The notes: generated by a model from the letters alone, not told the origin. A stretch of DNA of 64,000 bases from Pseudarthrobacter sp. SSS035 (GCF_023273875.1 NZ_CP096882.1:3782001-3846000); one strand, 5' to 3'. Shown: positions 16,326 through 26,350, counted from the first letter of the stretch. Program-made: numbers and translations.

Positions 16326-17135
16326 ATGACACAGAAGGCGACAATGTGGGGAGTCCGGACTGCAACGCTGCTGATGGCCGGAGTACTGGCTGCCGGGTGC
16401 AGCGCGCCCGGCGGCGGCGAGTCCACATGGACAGCTCAGCCGGACGCCTCGGCCAGCCCCGGTGCCAGTACCGGCACCACCGCCGGTGCCACCGCGTCGC
16501 CGGATCCTTCTGCCACGGCAGGTGCCTCGGGGTCCGCATCACCCTCAGCGGCGGCCACGGCGGCTGCGTGGAAGACCTTTACCGATCCGGCGAAGACCGT
16601 CAGTTTCGACCTGCCGGAGGAATGGATCGCCCAGTCCGTCACGCCCGAGGACGGGACCTTGCCGCGTGCCCTGAAGATCGAGGTGAAAAAGCAGGACGGC
16701 ACGGTGGTGGCTGCTCTGCGGACGGGACTGCCGCCGTCGTCGTCCGAGTGCCCCGAGACTGCCCGGAAACCTTATGTTGTGATCAGCAGCGTGCCGGTGG
16801 AGCTTCCCGGCCTGACGGGGGAAGGCACCATCGCCCCGCACGTGGTGTTCCGCGTCATCCAGGGCTACCGCTACTTCGGCTCCTACGGCATCACCAACAT
16901 TGTGGGCGGGGCTGACGGCCAGGCCTGCGAACTGCGGAATGTGGTCCGTGGCCCGGCCGGAAAAGGGGACTACTCGTTCGGTGACCTCGGAGTCCTGAGG
17001 GCCTTCGCCCCGGATGAGAAGGTGGCCCCGGCGAAGGCGTTTGACACCCTGGGCCAGGCCGCAAAGTACGTGGACGAGAGCTCGGAATTCGCGAACGTCC
17101 AACGGATGCTAATGTCTCTGGAGATCAAAAACTAG
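16326..17135 (+). CDS. Predicted lipoprotein of unknown function
   Basis: A 269-residue exported protein. The signal peptide ends in the lipobox LAAGC with Cys25 as the lipidation site. Residues 30-80 are a low-complexity Ser/Ala/Gly/Thr linker, typical of a spacer crossing the cell wall. The globular part (about 82-269) starts with WKTFTDPAKTVSFDLPEEW, a pattern seen in other actinobacterial lipoproteins, and contains two cysteines (SSECPET and QACELRN) that could form a disulfide. I do not recognise a catalytic motif. A leaderless promoter fits the start. Confidence 0.8.
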   Translation: MTQKATMWGVRTATLLMAGVLAAGCSAPGGGESTWTAQPDASASPGASTGTTAGATASPDPSATAGASGSASPSAAATAAAWKTFTDPAKTVSFDLPEEWIAQSVTPEDGTLPRALKIEVKKQDGTVVAALRTGLPPSSSECPETARKPYVVISSVPVELPGLTGEGTIAPHVVFRVIQGYRYFGSYGITNIVGGADGQACELRNVVRGPAGKGDYSFGDLGVLRAFAPDEKVAPAKAFDTLGQAAKYVDESSEFANVQRMLMSLEIKN

Positions 17136-17205
17136 TCCTGCCCCTTGCCCCTCAACCCCGGGCCAGCGCGGGAAGTTCTACCACTACCTCACACCCCGGA
17201 GATAC

Positions 17206-18012
17206 ATGGAACGCACCGTTTCAGCACGTATGGTTTTCAGGACCATCGCCGACACGAAGGCAGCCCTGGCCATCGCTGTAGCCAAGAATCCCGGCTATAC
17301 CTCGTTTGATGAATCCCTGACTGTCACGGCCGACGGTCAGCCGGTTCCGTTGCAGGAACTCGCGGACCATCATGGCGGCCGCCTGCACTACATGGAGCTC
17401 ACTGAACCCGCCGAGGTCACCGTCGAGTACTCAGCGACGGTGGCCGGGCAGGCCGTCCCGGAAGAAGCCACCCTGGCTGAGCTCATCCGGTACGTGCGGC
17501 CAAGCCGCTACGCGGAGTCGGACCGGCTCCTGCCCACGGCCTATGCCGAATTCGGCGGCCTGCACGGTGCCGAGCTGCTCCAGGCCGTGCGGAGTTGGGT
17601 CTTCGGGGAATTGCGGTACATCAGCGGTTCCTCCAGGGGAACTGACGGCGCCGTGGAAACCCTCCTGCACCGCAGGGGAGTGTGCCGGGACTTCGCGCAC
17701 CTGGCCATCGCCCTGCTGCGTTCCAAGGACGTCCCCGCCCGGCTCACCGCCGTGTACGCACCGGGGCTGAGCCCCATGGATTTTCACGCGGTAGCTGAGG
17801 CCCATGTCAATGGCGCCTGGCACGTCATCGACCCCACGGGGCTGGCCCCGCGGGAGTCGATGCTGCGGATCACCGCCGGCCGGGACTCGTCCGACACCGC
17901 GTTCCTGTCCACCGTGGGCGGGCGCCTGACACTGAACGAGCTGCGCGTCAGCGCTGTCGTCAACGGCCAGTTGCCGCCGGAAGATCCGGCCAAGCTGGTC
18001 ATGCTGGGCTGA
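17206..18012 (+). CDS. Transglutaminase-like cysteine protease-fold protein
   Basis: A 268-residue protein with a transglutaminase-like core. The catalytic triad is visible: Cys in HRRGVCRDFAHLAIALLR (about residue 164), His in MDFHAVAEAHV (about residue 193) and Asp in WHVIDPTGLAP (about residue 208). An N-terminal beta-rich domain of about 90 residues is typical of bacterial members, which may act as peptidases or amidases. No signal peptide is seen, so it is probably cytosolic. The start has CCGGAGA upstream. It converges on the marR gene at 18075. Confidence 0.87.
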   Translation: MERTVSARMVFRTIADTKAALAIAVAKNPGYTSFDESLTVTADGQPVPLQELADHHGGRLHYMELTEPAEVTVEYSATVAGQAVPEEATLAELIRYVRPSRYAESDRLLPTAYAEFGGLHGAELLQAVRSWVFGELRYISGSSRGTDGAVETLLHRRGVCRDFAHLAIALLRSKDVPARLTAVYAPGLSPMDFHAVAEAHVNGAWHVIDPTGLAPRESMLRITAGRDSSDTAFLSTVGGRLTLNELRVSAVVNGQLPPEDPAKLVMLG

Positions 18013-18074
18013 GATTCCCGCACGGCTCTGTTACTGGCGGGCCGTTACTTCCCGGCCAGATATTTCCCAGGCAG

Positions 18075-18548
18075 TTACTTTGCCGGCCGCGCTCCCACGG
18101 AATGCCGGAGTTTCTCGGTTAGTCGCTGGAGTTCCCTCTGCTCGGAAGCCGTCAGGGCCGGCCCCACCAGGATGGAGATGTCCCGCACGTGCTCCCGGCC
18201 GATCTCCTTCTGCAGGGCAGACCCCTCCTCGGTGAGCTTCAGTAGCACGCCGCGTCCGTCGTCGGGGGCTGCCATTCGGACCACAAGCCCGCGCTTTTCC
18301 AGCCTCTCAACCAGCCTGCTGAGGCTCGACTGGCTCAGCAGTACATGGTCATTGAGTTCATTGAGCCGGAGCCAGCCGGACGGACACCGGGACAGCGTGA
18401 ACAGCACGTCGTACTCGTTGATGGCCACCTTTCGGAAGGCAGGACCGGCCTGCAGCCTGCGCATGACCGCAACCTGCGCCCGGAACAGGGATTCCCAGGT
18501 TTCCGCCGCCAGGCGGATGGGTGATTCGTTTCCGTCGGCAGCCATCAC
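18075..18548 (-). CDS. MarR family transcriptional regulator
   Basis: A 157-residue winged-helix regulator. RLNELNDHVLLSQSSLSRLV (about residues 78-98) is the recognition helix region and MAAPDDGRGVLLKLTEEGSA the wing. Its ATG overlaps the stop of the upstream luciferase-like gene by four bases (18545-18548), so the two are one operon and translationally coupled. The protein probably regulates the operon, for which a CATGCA-TT-TGCATG palindrome at 19711-19724 is a candidate site. Confidence 0.88.
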   Translation of the reverse strand: MMAADGNESPIRLAAETWESLFRAQVAVMRRLQAGPAFRKVAINEYDVLFTLSRCPSGWLRLNELNDHVLLSQSSLSRLVERLEKRGLVVRMAAPDDGRGVLLKLTEEGSALQKEIGREHVRDISILVGPALTASEQRELQRLTEKLRHSVGARPAK

Positions 18549-19654
18549 GCCTCCGAAGGGGCAGTCTCGGGCGCCGGTGAAGCCATCAGGGCGGCAACGC
18601 GGCCGGCATGCGTGGGCGGATCCGGCACGTGGGCGGGCTTGAGGGCAGCGTATTCCTTGCGGAGGACCGGGAGGACTTCCTCGCCGAACAGGTCAAGCTG
18701 CTCCAGCACCGTCTTCAGGGGCAGGCCTGCGTGGTCGATCAGGAACAGCTGGCGCTGGTAGTCGCCGAAGTACTCGCGGAATGTCAGGGTCTTTTCGATG
18801 ACTTCCTGCGGGCTGCCCACGGTGAGCGGTGTCTGGGAGGTGAAGTCCTCCAGCGACGGGCCGTGGCCGTAGACGGGCGCGTTGTCGAAGTAGGGCCGGA
18901 ATTCCTTCACGGCATCCTGGGAGTTCTTGCGCATGAAGAACTGGCCGCCGAGGCCCACAATGGCCTGGTCCGCCTTGCCGTGGCCGTAGTGCTCGTAGCG
19001 CTCACGGTACATGCCGATCAACTGCTGGTAGTGCTCCTTCGGCCAGAAGATGTTGTTCGCGAAGAAGCCATCGCCGTAGTAGGCGGCCACTTCGGCGATC
19101 TGCGGCGTACGGATGGAGCCGTGCCACACAAAGGGGGCCACGCCGTCGAGCGGCCGCGGGGTGGAGGTGAAGTTCTGCAGCGGCGTGCGGAACTTGCCGG
19201 ACCAGTTCACCGTGTCCTCGTCCCACAGCCGGCGCAGCAGGCTGTAGTTCTCGATGGCCAGTTCCACGCCGTCCTGGATGTTCTTGCCGAACCACGGGTA
19301 CACCGGAGCGGTGTTGCCGCGGCCCAGGACCAGATCCACGCGGCCGTCGGCCAGGTGCTGCAGCATGGCGAAGTCTTCGGCGATCTTGACCGGATCGTTG
19401 GTGGTGATCAGCGTGGTGGCCGTGGAGAGGGTGATCCGCTCGGTCTGCGCCGCAATGTACGCGAGCGTGGTGGTGGGGGATGAGGAGAAGAACGGGCGGT
19501 TGTGGTGCTCGCCGAGGGCGTAGACATCCATGCCGATTTCCTCGACCTTTTTGGCGATTGCCACGGCCGCCTTGATGCGTTCGTTCTCCGTGGGCGTCCG
19601 GCCGGTGGTGGGGTCAGTGGTGATGTCACTGACGCTGAATACGCCGATCTGCAT
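18545..19654 (-). CDS. Luciferase-like FMN-dependent monooxygenase (CE1758 type)
   Basis: A 369-residue flavin-dependent oxidoreductase with the bacterial luciferase TIM-barrel fold. MQIGVFSVSDITTDP is the first strand, GLGEHHN-like ALGEHHNRPFF the active-site segment, and LVLGRGNTAPVYPWFG a later flavin-site loop. It needs reduced FMN from a partner reductase, which is not encoded nearby. The start at 19654 has GGAAGG upstream; an open frame to 19696 is unsupported. Operon with a MarR regulator suggests induction by a small molecule or oxidant. The substrate is unknown. Confidence 0.87.
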   Translation of the reverse strand: MQIGVFSVSDITTDPTTGRTPTENERIKAAVAIAKKVEEIGMDVYALGEHHNRPFFSSSPTTTLAYIAAQTERITLSTATTLITTNDPVKIAEDFAMLQHLADGRVDLVLGRGNTAPVYPWFGKNIQDGVELAIENYSLLRRLWDEDTVNWSGKFRTPLQNFTSTPRPLDGVAPFVWHGSIRTPQIAEVAAYYGDGFFANNIFWPKEHYQQLIGMYRERYEHYGHGKADQAIVGLGGQFFMRKNSQDAVKEFRPYFDNAPVYGHGPSLEDFTSQTPLTVGSPQEVIEKTLTFREYFGDYQRQLFLIDHAGLPLKTVLEQLDLFGEEVLPVLRKEYAALKPAHVPDPPTHAGRVAALMASPAPETAPSEA

Positions 19655-19710
19655 GGTGTGCCTTCCGTTTCCTGGACTCTCTGGACTTGGGTCCAACTAT
19701 ACCCGATTTT

Positions 19711-19724
19711 CATGCATTTGCATG
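19711..19724. promoter_or_regulatory. Palindrome upstream of the monooxygenase-marR operon
   Basis: CATGCA-TT-TGCATG, a perfect 6-bp inverted repeat 57 bp before the start codon. It stands out in an A/T-rich stretch and is a candidate MarR operator. Confidence 0.4.
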
Positions 19725-19766
19725 TATCGACGGATATAACGCCTCCCCGGCGAGAATATTCCAGGC

Positions 19767-22700
19767 TTACTGGGGGTCGCCCGGAGCGGCGCGGCGGCCG
19801 CTGACGCGGGGCACCATACCGGTGGTCCAGTCGCGGAACTCGGCATCGACGTCGTCCGCTTCCGCAAACTCCGGGCGCTGCTGCATGGCATGGAGCAGCG
19901 CTTTTGTTTCCCGCCGCCCCTCCACGAGCCGGTACAGCACGGGAACCAGCACCAGGGTCAGCGCCGTGGAAGAAACCAGGCCGCCGATCACCACCACGGC
20001 CAGCGGCTGCGAAATGAAGCCACCGCCCCCGGTCAGGCCAAGCGCCATGGGTGTCAGGGCGAAAACGGTGGCCAGCGCGGTCATCAGGATGGGGCGGAGC
20101 CGCTGCCTGGCGCCATGGGTGATTGCGTCCGCCACGCTCATCCCGCCGCGGCCGTCCCGTGGCTGCCTGTACTGGTTGATGAGGTCGATGAGCACAATGG
20201 CGTTGGTCACCACAATCCCCACCAGCATCAGCATGCCGATCAGGGACGGCAGGCCCAGCGGAACACCCGTGGCCAGCAGCAGCGCGACGGCGCCTGTCGC
20301 GGCGAACGGGACGGATACCAGCAGGATCAGGGGCTGGATCAGCGACTTGAACGTGGCCACCATAATGACGTAGACAATCGCGATCGCCGCGAGGAGCGCC
20401 AGGCCCAGCTGCTGGAAGGACTCGGCCTGCTGGGTGGTGGCGCCGCCGAGTTCCGCGGTGACGCCAGCGGGGAGGCTGACCTCCGTGAGGCGCTTCTGCA
20501 CCTCCGCGTTCACCGCACCAAGGTTGGAGCCCGACGGCGTGACTGACACTTTGGCGGTCCGCTGGCCGTTGCTGGCGGTAATGGAGACCGGCACGTCCAC
20601 CTGTTCCACGGACGCAATGCTGCCCAGGGTGACAGGGGCGCCGGATGCAGGGAGTGCGATGTTGCGCACCGCGTCGATGCTGGTGAACCGGGTGCCCTTG
20701 CCGATCTGGACCGGAAAATCGTTGGTGTCGATCCGGACCGTACCGGCGGGGATGGGGCTGACGGTGGCAGCCAGGACGCCGGCTACCTGTTCCTCGTTGA
20801 GCCCGCCTGCCGCGGTCTTGGCCCGGTCAACCTTGACCTGGACTACCGGCTGGCTGGCCGCGAGGTTGGTTGTCACCTCGCTGGTCTCCGGCACGCCGGT
20901 CATGGCCTGAACCATGGCGTCACTGGCCGTCCGGAGGTCCTCGGACGTTGCCGCCTTGATGGTGATGTCCACCGTGGAGGATGTCCCGAAGCCACCCCCC
21001 TGCGTGCCGACGGTAATTTTCCCGGAACCGGCTACCTTGCCCACTTCGGTCCGGACGGTTTCCTGGAGCTTTGCCTGCTTGGCCTTTTCATCCGTCACCA
21101 CCGTGAACGTGGAGTTGGCGGCTCCGGAAGACGTCAGGGCGGCAAAACCTGCCTGCGCGTTTCCGGAGGTGAGCTGGACATTCTTGACACCCTCGATGCC
21201 CCGCAGGACGTCCTCGACCTTGATGGCGGCTGCGCTGGTGTCGGCCAGGCTTGTCCCCGCGGGCATCACCTGGCGGACAGTCATGCTGTTCTGGCCGGAA
21301 TCGCCCAGTAGGTTGGTCGAAAGCAGCGGCGTCATGGCGGCCGTGGCGCCGAGCACCAGAACGGCGGCGACCAGGGTCAGCACCGGGTGCTTCTGGGTCT
21401 TGCTGAGGACGGGCAGGTAGGCACGTTGCAGCCGGCTTTTCTGTTCGGCTTCCTGTGCCTGGGTACGGGCGGCGGCAGTGGCACGGGCGGCAGCTTCGCG
21501 GGCAGCGGGCGAACCTGCAGCGGCCGAACCGGCGGCGGAACCGGCAGGGCTCTTGAGGAACCAGTAGGCCAGGACCGGAACGATGGTCAGCGATACCACC
21601 AGGGACGCCAGCAGCGCCATGGTGACTGTCAGGGCGAAGGGCCGGAAGAGTTCGCCGGCGAGCTCGCCCACGAAGGCAATGGGCAGGAAGACCGCCACGG
21701 TGGTCAAGGTGGAGGCGGTGATTGCGCCGGCAACCTCCCGGATTGCGGTGAGGATCGCGGGGACTTTCTCCTCCCCGTAGCTGAGGTGGCGTTTGATGTT
21801 TTCGATCACCACAATCGAGTCGTCCACCACCCGGCCGATCGCAATGGTCAGCGCGCCCAGGGTCAGGATGTTCAGTGAATAGCCTGTCGCGGACAGGCCA
21901 ATGAACGTGATCAGCAGCGACAGCGGAATCGAGACCGCGGTAACAAGGGTGGAGCGGGCTGACATCAGGAAAACAAGGATGACGGCGACAGCGAAGCCCA
22001 GCCCGAGCAGGCCCTCGGTGGTGAGGTCCTTGATGGACTTCTCGATGAACGGGGCCTGGTCGAACACGGCGGTGAACTTTGCGTTGGACCCCAGCTCAGC
22101 CTCAAGGGCCGCCAACGAGTCGTTCACGGCGTGGGAGATTCCCACGGTGTCGCCCTCGGGCTTCTTGGTCACGGACACCGCCAGCGTTTCCTGGCCGTTG
22201 GTCCGCGTGATGGAGGTCCGTTCGTCATCCCGCAGGCTAACGTCGGTCACCGTGCCGATCGTCGCGGCATCCTTGGCTCCGCCCACGGGTAGCGCCTTGA
22301 TGGCATCCAGGGAATCCACCGGGCTGCCGATCTGGAGGGATAGCGTCTTGCCCTGCTCCTGGATGGTCCCGGCCGGGATCAGCGCGCCGTTGTTGGAGAG
22401 GGCGTTCCGGATGGACTCGATCGTGGTGCCCGTGGCGGCCATCGCCTCGGGCCGGGGGAGGATCTCGATGTGCTGGGTGGCGCCGCCGGTCACGTCGGCT
22501 CCCCGGACGCCGTCGATCTTCTGGAGCCGGGGAACGGAGAGGCGTGCCAGGTCGGCGTTCAGTTCGCTGAGGGGCTTGTCCGAGGACACTGCCAGGAACA
22601 CGATGGGGAAGTCGCTGATGCTGCCCGCGATGGCCTGCGGCTGCACGTCCTCCGGCAGGGAGCGCTTGGCGTTGGAGATGGCCCGGTCGATCTGGTTCCG

Positions 22701-23015
22701 GGCGCGGTCGAGGTTTGTCCCGTAGGTGAACACCATGGAGATCTGCGAGACGCCGTTGCGTGACGTCGAGGAGGTGGACTCCAGGCCTTCGACGCCGTTC
22801 AGGGCGGTTTCCAGCGGTGCGCTGACCTGCTTGTCCACCACCTCGGGCGACGCGCCGGGCATGGCGGAGAGGACCGTGATCTGCGGGAACTCAATGGAGG
22901 GGATGAGTTCCTGTTTCAGCGATGACATGGTGATCACGCCGAACACCGTCGCGAAGACGGTGATCAGCGCGATCAGCGCCCGGTTTGCCAATGAAAGTTG
23001 TGCCAGCCGGAACAT
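19767..23015 (-). CDS. RND-family efflux transporter permease
   Basis: A 1082-residue inner-membrane pump of the HAE1/AcrB-like RND group, with 12 helices and two large extracytoplasmic loops. The N-terminal helix follows MFRLAQLSLANRALIALI. GRVVDDSIVVIENIKRHL near residue 390 carries the paired aspartates of the helix 4 proton relay. An Ala/Arg/Gln-rich cytosolic insert joins the two halves near residue 500. AGGAGAG lies upstream of the ATG at 23015; the longer frame to 23177 overlaps the mqo end and is unsupported. No adaptor or outer-membrane gene is adjacent, as usual in Gram-positive bacteria. The C-terminus is acidic and Glu/Asp-rich before GMVPRVSGRR. Confidence 0.9.
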   Translation of the reverse strand: MFRLAQLSLANRALIALITVFATVFGVITMSSLKQELIPSIEFPQITVLSAMPGASPEVVDKQVSAPLETALNGVEGLESTSSTSRNGVSQISMVFTYGTNLDRARNQIDRAISNAKRSLPEDVQPQAIAGSISDFPIVFLAVSSDKPLSELNADLARLSVPRLQKIDGVRGADVTGGATQHIEILPRPEAMAATGTTIESIRNALSNNGALIPAGTIQEQGKTLSLQIGSPVDSLDAIKALPVGGAKDAATIGTVTDVSLRDDERTSITRTNGQETLAVSVTKKPEGDTVGISHAVNDSLAALEAELGSNAKFTAVFDQAPFIEKSIKDLTTEGLLGLGFAVAVILVFLMSARSTLVTAVSIPLSLLITFIGLSATGYSLNILTLGALTIAIGRVVDDSIVVIENIKRHLSYGEEKVPAILTAIREVAGAITASTLTTVAVFLPIAFVGELAGELFRPFALTVTMALLASLVVSLTIVPVLAYWFLKSPAGSAAGSAAAGSPAAREAAARATAAARTQAQEAEQKSRLQRAYLPVLSKTQKHPVLTLVAAVLVLGATAAMTPLLSTNLLGDSGQNSMTVRQVMPAGTSLADTSAAAIKVEDVLRGIEGVKNVQLTSGNAQAGFAALTSSGAANSTFTVVTDEKAKQAKLQETVRTEVGKVAGSGKITVGTQGGGFGTSSTVDITIKAATSEDLRTASDAMVQAMTGVPETSEVTTNLAASQPVVQVKVDRAKTAAGGLNEEQVAGVLAATVSPIPAGTVRIDTNDFPVQIGKGTRFTSIDAVRNIALPASGAPVTLGSIASVEQVDVPVSITASNGQRTAKVSVTPSGSNLGAVNAEVQKRLTEVSLPAGVTAELGGATTQQAESFQQLGLALLAAIAIVYVIMVATFKSLIQPLILLVSVPFAATGAVALLLATGVPLGLPSLIGMLMLVGIVVTNAIVLIDLINQYRQPRDGRGGMSVADAITHGARQRLRPILMTALATVFALTPMALGLTGGGGFISQPLAVVVIGGLVSSTALTLVLVPVLYRLVEGRRETKALLHAMQQRPEFAEADDVDAEFRDWTTGMVPRVSGRRAAPGDPQ

Positions 23016-23094
23016 CGCGTGTCTCTCCTGTGGGGTTGACGGACTCCTGCGGTCCGGACCGTCCAGCCGGGCCTGCCGGCCGGAATGCCGGGCG

Positions 23095-24597
23095 TCAGTG
23101 GTTGGCGGAGATGCTCTCCAGCTGCAATGCCTTGGCCGTTGCCGTCTCGAGCTCGGCAGCCAGATCCGGATTCTCATCCAGCTTCACGCCGTAGCCCGGC
23201 ATCATGTCTTTGAGCTTGCCCTGCCAGCCCTTGAAGTCCTTGGGGAAGGACTTTTGCAGCAGCTCAATCATGATGGGCACCGCTGTGGAAGCGCCGGGCG
23301 ACGCACCCAAAAGCGCTCCGATGGTGCCGTCGCGTCCGGCGATGACTTCCGTGCCGAACTGCAGCACGCCGCCGCGCTTCGGGTCCTTTTTGATGATCTG
23401 CACACGCTGGCCGGCGGTGATCAACTCCCAATCGCCGTCCTTGGCTTCGGGGTAGTACTCGCGCAGCGCTTCCACCTTGTCCCCGTGGCGCTTGGCAACT
23501 TCCTTGACGAGGTACGCGGTGAGGTCCATGTTGTCCTTGGCGACTGCCAGCATCGGGATGATGTTGCTGGGACGGATGGACAGCGGCAGGTCAAGGTACG
23601 AGCCGTTTTTCAGGAAATTGGTGGAGAAGCCGGCATAGGGGCCGAACAGGAGCGAACGCTTCCCGTCGACATACCGGGTGTCAAGGTGCGGGACTGACAT
23701 GGGCGGCGCGCCCACCGAAGCCTGGCCATAGACCTTGGCGCTGTGCTGGGCGGCGAGTTTCTCGTCGGTGCAGCGGAAGAACTGGCCGGACACGGGGAAG
23801 CCGCCGAAGCCCTTGCTCTCCGGGATGCCGGAGGCCTGGAGGAGATGCAGGGCGCCGCCGCCGGCGCCTACAAACACAAACTTGGCGTGGATCTTGCCGT
23901 GTTCCCCGGAAGCCGGGTGCTTGATCGAAAGGTCCCAGCCGCCGTCGGACGCCTTGGAGATGCCGCTGACGTCATGGCCGTAGTTGATTTCGACGCCGTT
24001 GTTCCCGAGGTAGGTGGTGAGCTCACGGGTCAGTGCCCCGAAGTCGACGTCAGTCCCCTCGGTGGCCCGCGTGGCGGCGATGCGCTGCTTGGCGTCGCGG
24101 CCTCTGACGATCAGCGGCGCCCATTTGGCGATCTGAGCGTGGTCCTCGGCGTACTCCATGCTGCGGAACAGCGTGTGGGGCTTGAGCGCTTCGTAGCGGG
24201 TCTTGAGGAATTTGGTGTTGTCCTCGCCGATGACAAAGCTCATGTGCGGAACGGTGTTGATGAAGCCCTTCGGCGAGCCGATCAGGGATTCCTCCACAAG
24301 ATGGGACCAGAACTGGCGGGACAGCTGGAACTGTTCGTTGATGAGCAGGGCCTTGGCCGGGTTCACCGAGCCGTCTTTGGCTGCGGGGGAGTAGTTCAGC
24401 TCGCACAGGGCGGCATGGCCCGTTCCTGCATTGTTCCAGGGGTCGGAGCTTTCCAGCCCGGGCTGGTCCAGACGTTCGAACAGGGAGATAGTCCAGTTCG
24501 GTTCAAGCTGCTTGATGAATGCCCCGAGCGTGGCGCTCATGATGCCGCCGCCAATCAGTACGACGTCGGCATGTTGGGTCTTGGATATGAAGGTCAC
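23095..24597 (-). CDS. mqo: Malate:quinone oxidoreductase
   Basis: A 500-residue FAD-dependent peripheral membrane enzyme that oxidises malate to oxaloacetate and passes electrons to the quinone pool. The N-terminal fold is DVVLIGGGIMSATLGAFI; ERLDQPGLESSDPWNNAGTGHAALCELNY and GGFPVSGQFFRC are highly specific for Mqo, and LLGASPGASTAVPIM lies near the C-terminus. The start is a GTG with GGAGA six bases upstream. It stands alone, 80 bp upstream of the RND pump on the same strand; no TCA-cycle neighbour is present. Confidence 0.96.
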   Translation of the reverse strand: MTFISKTQHADVVLIGGGIMSATLGAFIKQLEPNWTISLFERLDQPGLESSDPWNNAGTGHAALCELNYSPAAKDGSVNPAKALLINEQFQLSRQFWSHLVEESLIGSPKGFINTVPHMSFVIGEDNTKFLKTRYEALKPHTLFRSMEYAEDHAQIAKWAPLIVRGRDAKQRIAATRATEGTDVDFGALTRELTTYLGNNGVEINYGHDVSGISKASDGGWDLSIKHPASGEHGKIHAKFVFVGAGGGALHLLQASGIPESKGFGGFPVSGQFFRCTDEKLAAQHSAKVYGQASVGAPPMSVPHLDTRYVDGKRSLLFGPYAGFSTNFLKNGSYLDLPLSIRPSNIIPMLAVAKDNMDLTAYLVKEVAKRHGDKVEALREYYPEAKDGDWELITAGQRVQIIKKDPKRGGVLQFGTEVIAGRDGTIGALLGASPGASTAVPIMIELLQKSFPKDFKGWQGKLKDMMPGYGVKLDENPDLAAELETATAKALQLESISANH

Positions 24598-24676
24598 AAT
24601 CAGTCTCCGATAGCAGCGGCTCTGGCTGTCAAAGAATATCCCCGGGCGGCCCGCATACTGAAATTGGGCCGGGCCG

Positions 24677-26350
24677 TCAAGGCTTTAGCTGTACCTTTGT
24701 GAAAACTTCACTCAGTACCGGGGACGCCGGGTAGCTGCTGACGCGGTCCGAGAGTGCGAGTGCCGAGATGGGGAAGGCGATGGGAACCGCCGGCACAGTG
24801 GCCGCGATCTGGGCGTTGATGGTGTGGTACTGCTCGTCGCGTTCCTTGCCGGCAGGGAGGCCGCGGGCACGGTTGATCTTGGAGAAGACCTGCGGGTCCT
24901 GGTAGCCGAATTCGCCGTTCTTTTCGCCGAACAGCGGGCCCACAAAGTTATCGGCATCGGCATACGCGCCATTCCAGCCGAGCAGGTGGAGCCCGTGGTC
25001 TCCGGGTGACTGCACTTTCTGGAGATAGCCTTCGGACCAGTCCACCGGGACGGGTTTGATGTTGAAGCCGACGGCGGTCAGTTGCCTGCTGATTTCGGCG
25101 TAGATTTTCTCCGGCGTGGGCAGATACGGGCGCGTGGCGTTAAGCGGATAGTAGAACCTGAGCTCTTCCCCGGTGTAGCCGGCCTCGGTCAGATAGGCCT
25201 TGGCCTTGACAGGATCGTGGCCCAGCGCGGGAGCGTCGTTATTGAAACCGCTGATCTTCGGAGGAACGAACTGTGAGGCCTTGGCGGTGTTGTCGATGAA
25301 GAACTTGCGGATCAGGGTTTCCTTATCGATGGCCAGCTCAATGGCCTGCCGCACTTTTTCGTTCTGCAGGACCGGAATTTCCTGGTTGATGCCCAGGTAC
25401 ATCACCGAGAAAGGATCACGCTGGACGATCTGCATGCCCCGCTTGACCAGCTGATCGAAGTTGCCCACCGTGACGGCGTCGTAGCCGTCGATCTTGCCGT
25501 CCAGGAGGGCCTGAAGCCGCGTCTGGGGGTGGTCGTACGTGACGAAATTAATGGTGGAGATCTGCCCGCGGTCACCCCAGTAGTTTTTGTGGCTGATGAG
25601 CCGGACACTTGCCTCGTCCCAGGCGTCCAGGCTGAACGGTCCTGTGCCGACGGGGTTGGTAGCGAACCGGGAGACCGGGTTTCCGCCCCGGGTCTGATCC
25701 AGGACATCCGCCGTGCCCGCTGTCAGGGCGGCCGGGGATGCGATGGCGAACGCCGGCAGGGTGAGCGCCTGGAGGAACGCGGTGAAGCGCTGGGTCAGGT
25801 CGATCCGGACAGTGTCAGCGGAAAGGGCCGTGCAGCTCTTGAAAATGGAGAGCACAGCGTCGTCGGAATGTGCCTTGAACACGCTCTTGAACGAGCTTCC
25901 CGGCGCCTGCCGCCGCAGTTCCGACGAGAAGGCGAACCAGCGGTTGAAGTTGGCACATACGGCGTCGGCGTTGAAGGGCGTGCCGTCCTGGAACGAGACG
26001 CCGCTGCGGAGTCTGAACGTGTACGAGCGGCCTTCGTTTTCCTCGGACCATTCCGTTGCCAGCAGCGGCGTGGGCTTGCCCGTGGTCTGGTCCACACCCA
26101 CCAGGCCTTCGAGGATCTGCCGGGTGATCCGGTAGCTTTCCACATCGCTCGAGAGCGCGGGGTCCAGGCCGAGGGGCTGGGACGCCGTGCCGAACGTGAA
26201 CGTTTCGGTGGGTTCAGCGCCGGCGGGCGCCGTCGAAGGAGACGTTGCCGAGGGCGAAGGCGGTGGGTTGCCGGTACAGGAGGTCAGGCCTAACGCCATA
26301 AAAACGGCGCCGGTCTTGATGACCGTTCGCCGCGAAGTACTGCTGGGCAC
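24677..26350 (-). CDS. ABC transporter substrate-binding lipoprotein, family 5
   Basis: A 557-residue extracellular solute-binding protein of the peptide/nickel type. The N-terminus has a twin-arginine-like stretch STSRRTVIKTG and ends in LTSC, with Cys25 as the lipidation site. GLDPALSSDVESYRITRQILEGLV and WSEENEGRSYTFRLRSGVSFQDG are family signatures. GTG at 26350 is preferred as start because AGAGGTGA sits six bases upstream. No permease or ATPase genes are next to it, so it is an orphan binding protein that may serve another Opp/Dpp system. The ligand is unknown. Confidence 0.87.
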   Translation of the reverse strand: MPSSTSRRTVIKTGAVFMALGLTSCTGNPPPSPSATSPSTAPAGAEPTETFTFGTASQPLGLDPALSSDVESYRITRQILEGLVGVDQTTGKPTPLLATEWSEENEGRSYTFRLRSGVSFQDGTPFNADAVCANFNRWFAFSSELRRQAPGSSFKSVFKAHSDDAVLSIFKSCTALSADTVRIDLTQRFTAFLQALTLPAFAIASPAALTAGTADVLDQTRGGNPVSRFATNPVGTGPFSLDAWDEASVRLISHKNYWGDRGQISTINFVTYDHPQTRLQALLDGKIDGYDAVTVGNFDQLVKRGMQIVQRDPFSVMYLGINQEIPVLQNEKVRQAIELAIDKETLIRKFFIDNTAKASQFVPPKISGFNNDAPALGHDPVKAKAYLTEAGYTGEELRFYYPLNATRPYLPTPEKIYAEISRQLTAVGFNIKPVPVDWSEGYLQKVQSPGDHGLHLLGWNGAYADADNFVGPLFGEKNGEFGYQDPQVFSKINRARGLPAGKERDEQYHTINAQIAATVPAVPIAFPISALALSDRVSSYPASPVLSEVFTKVQLKP

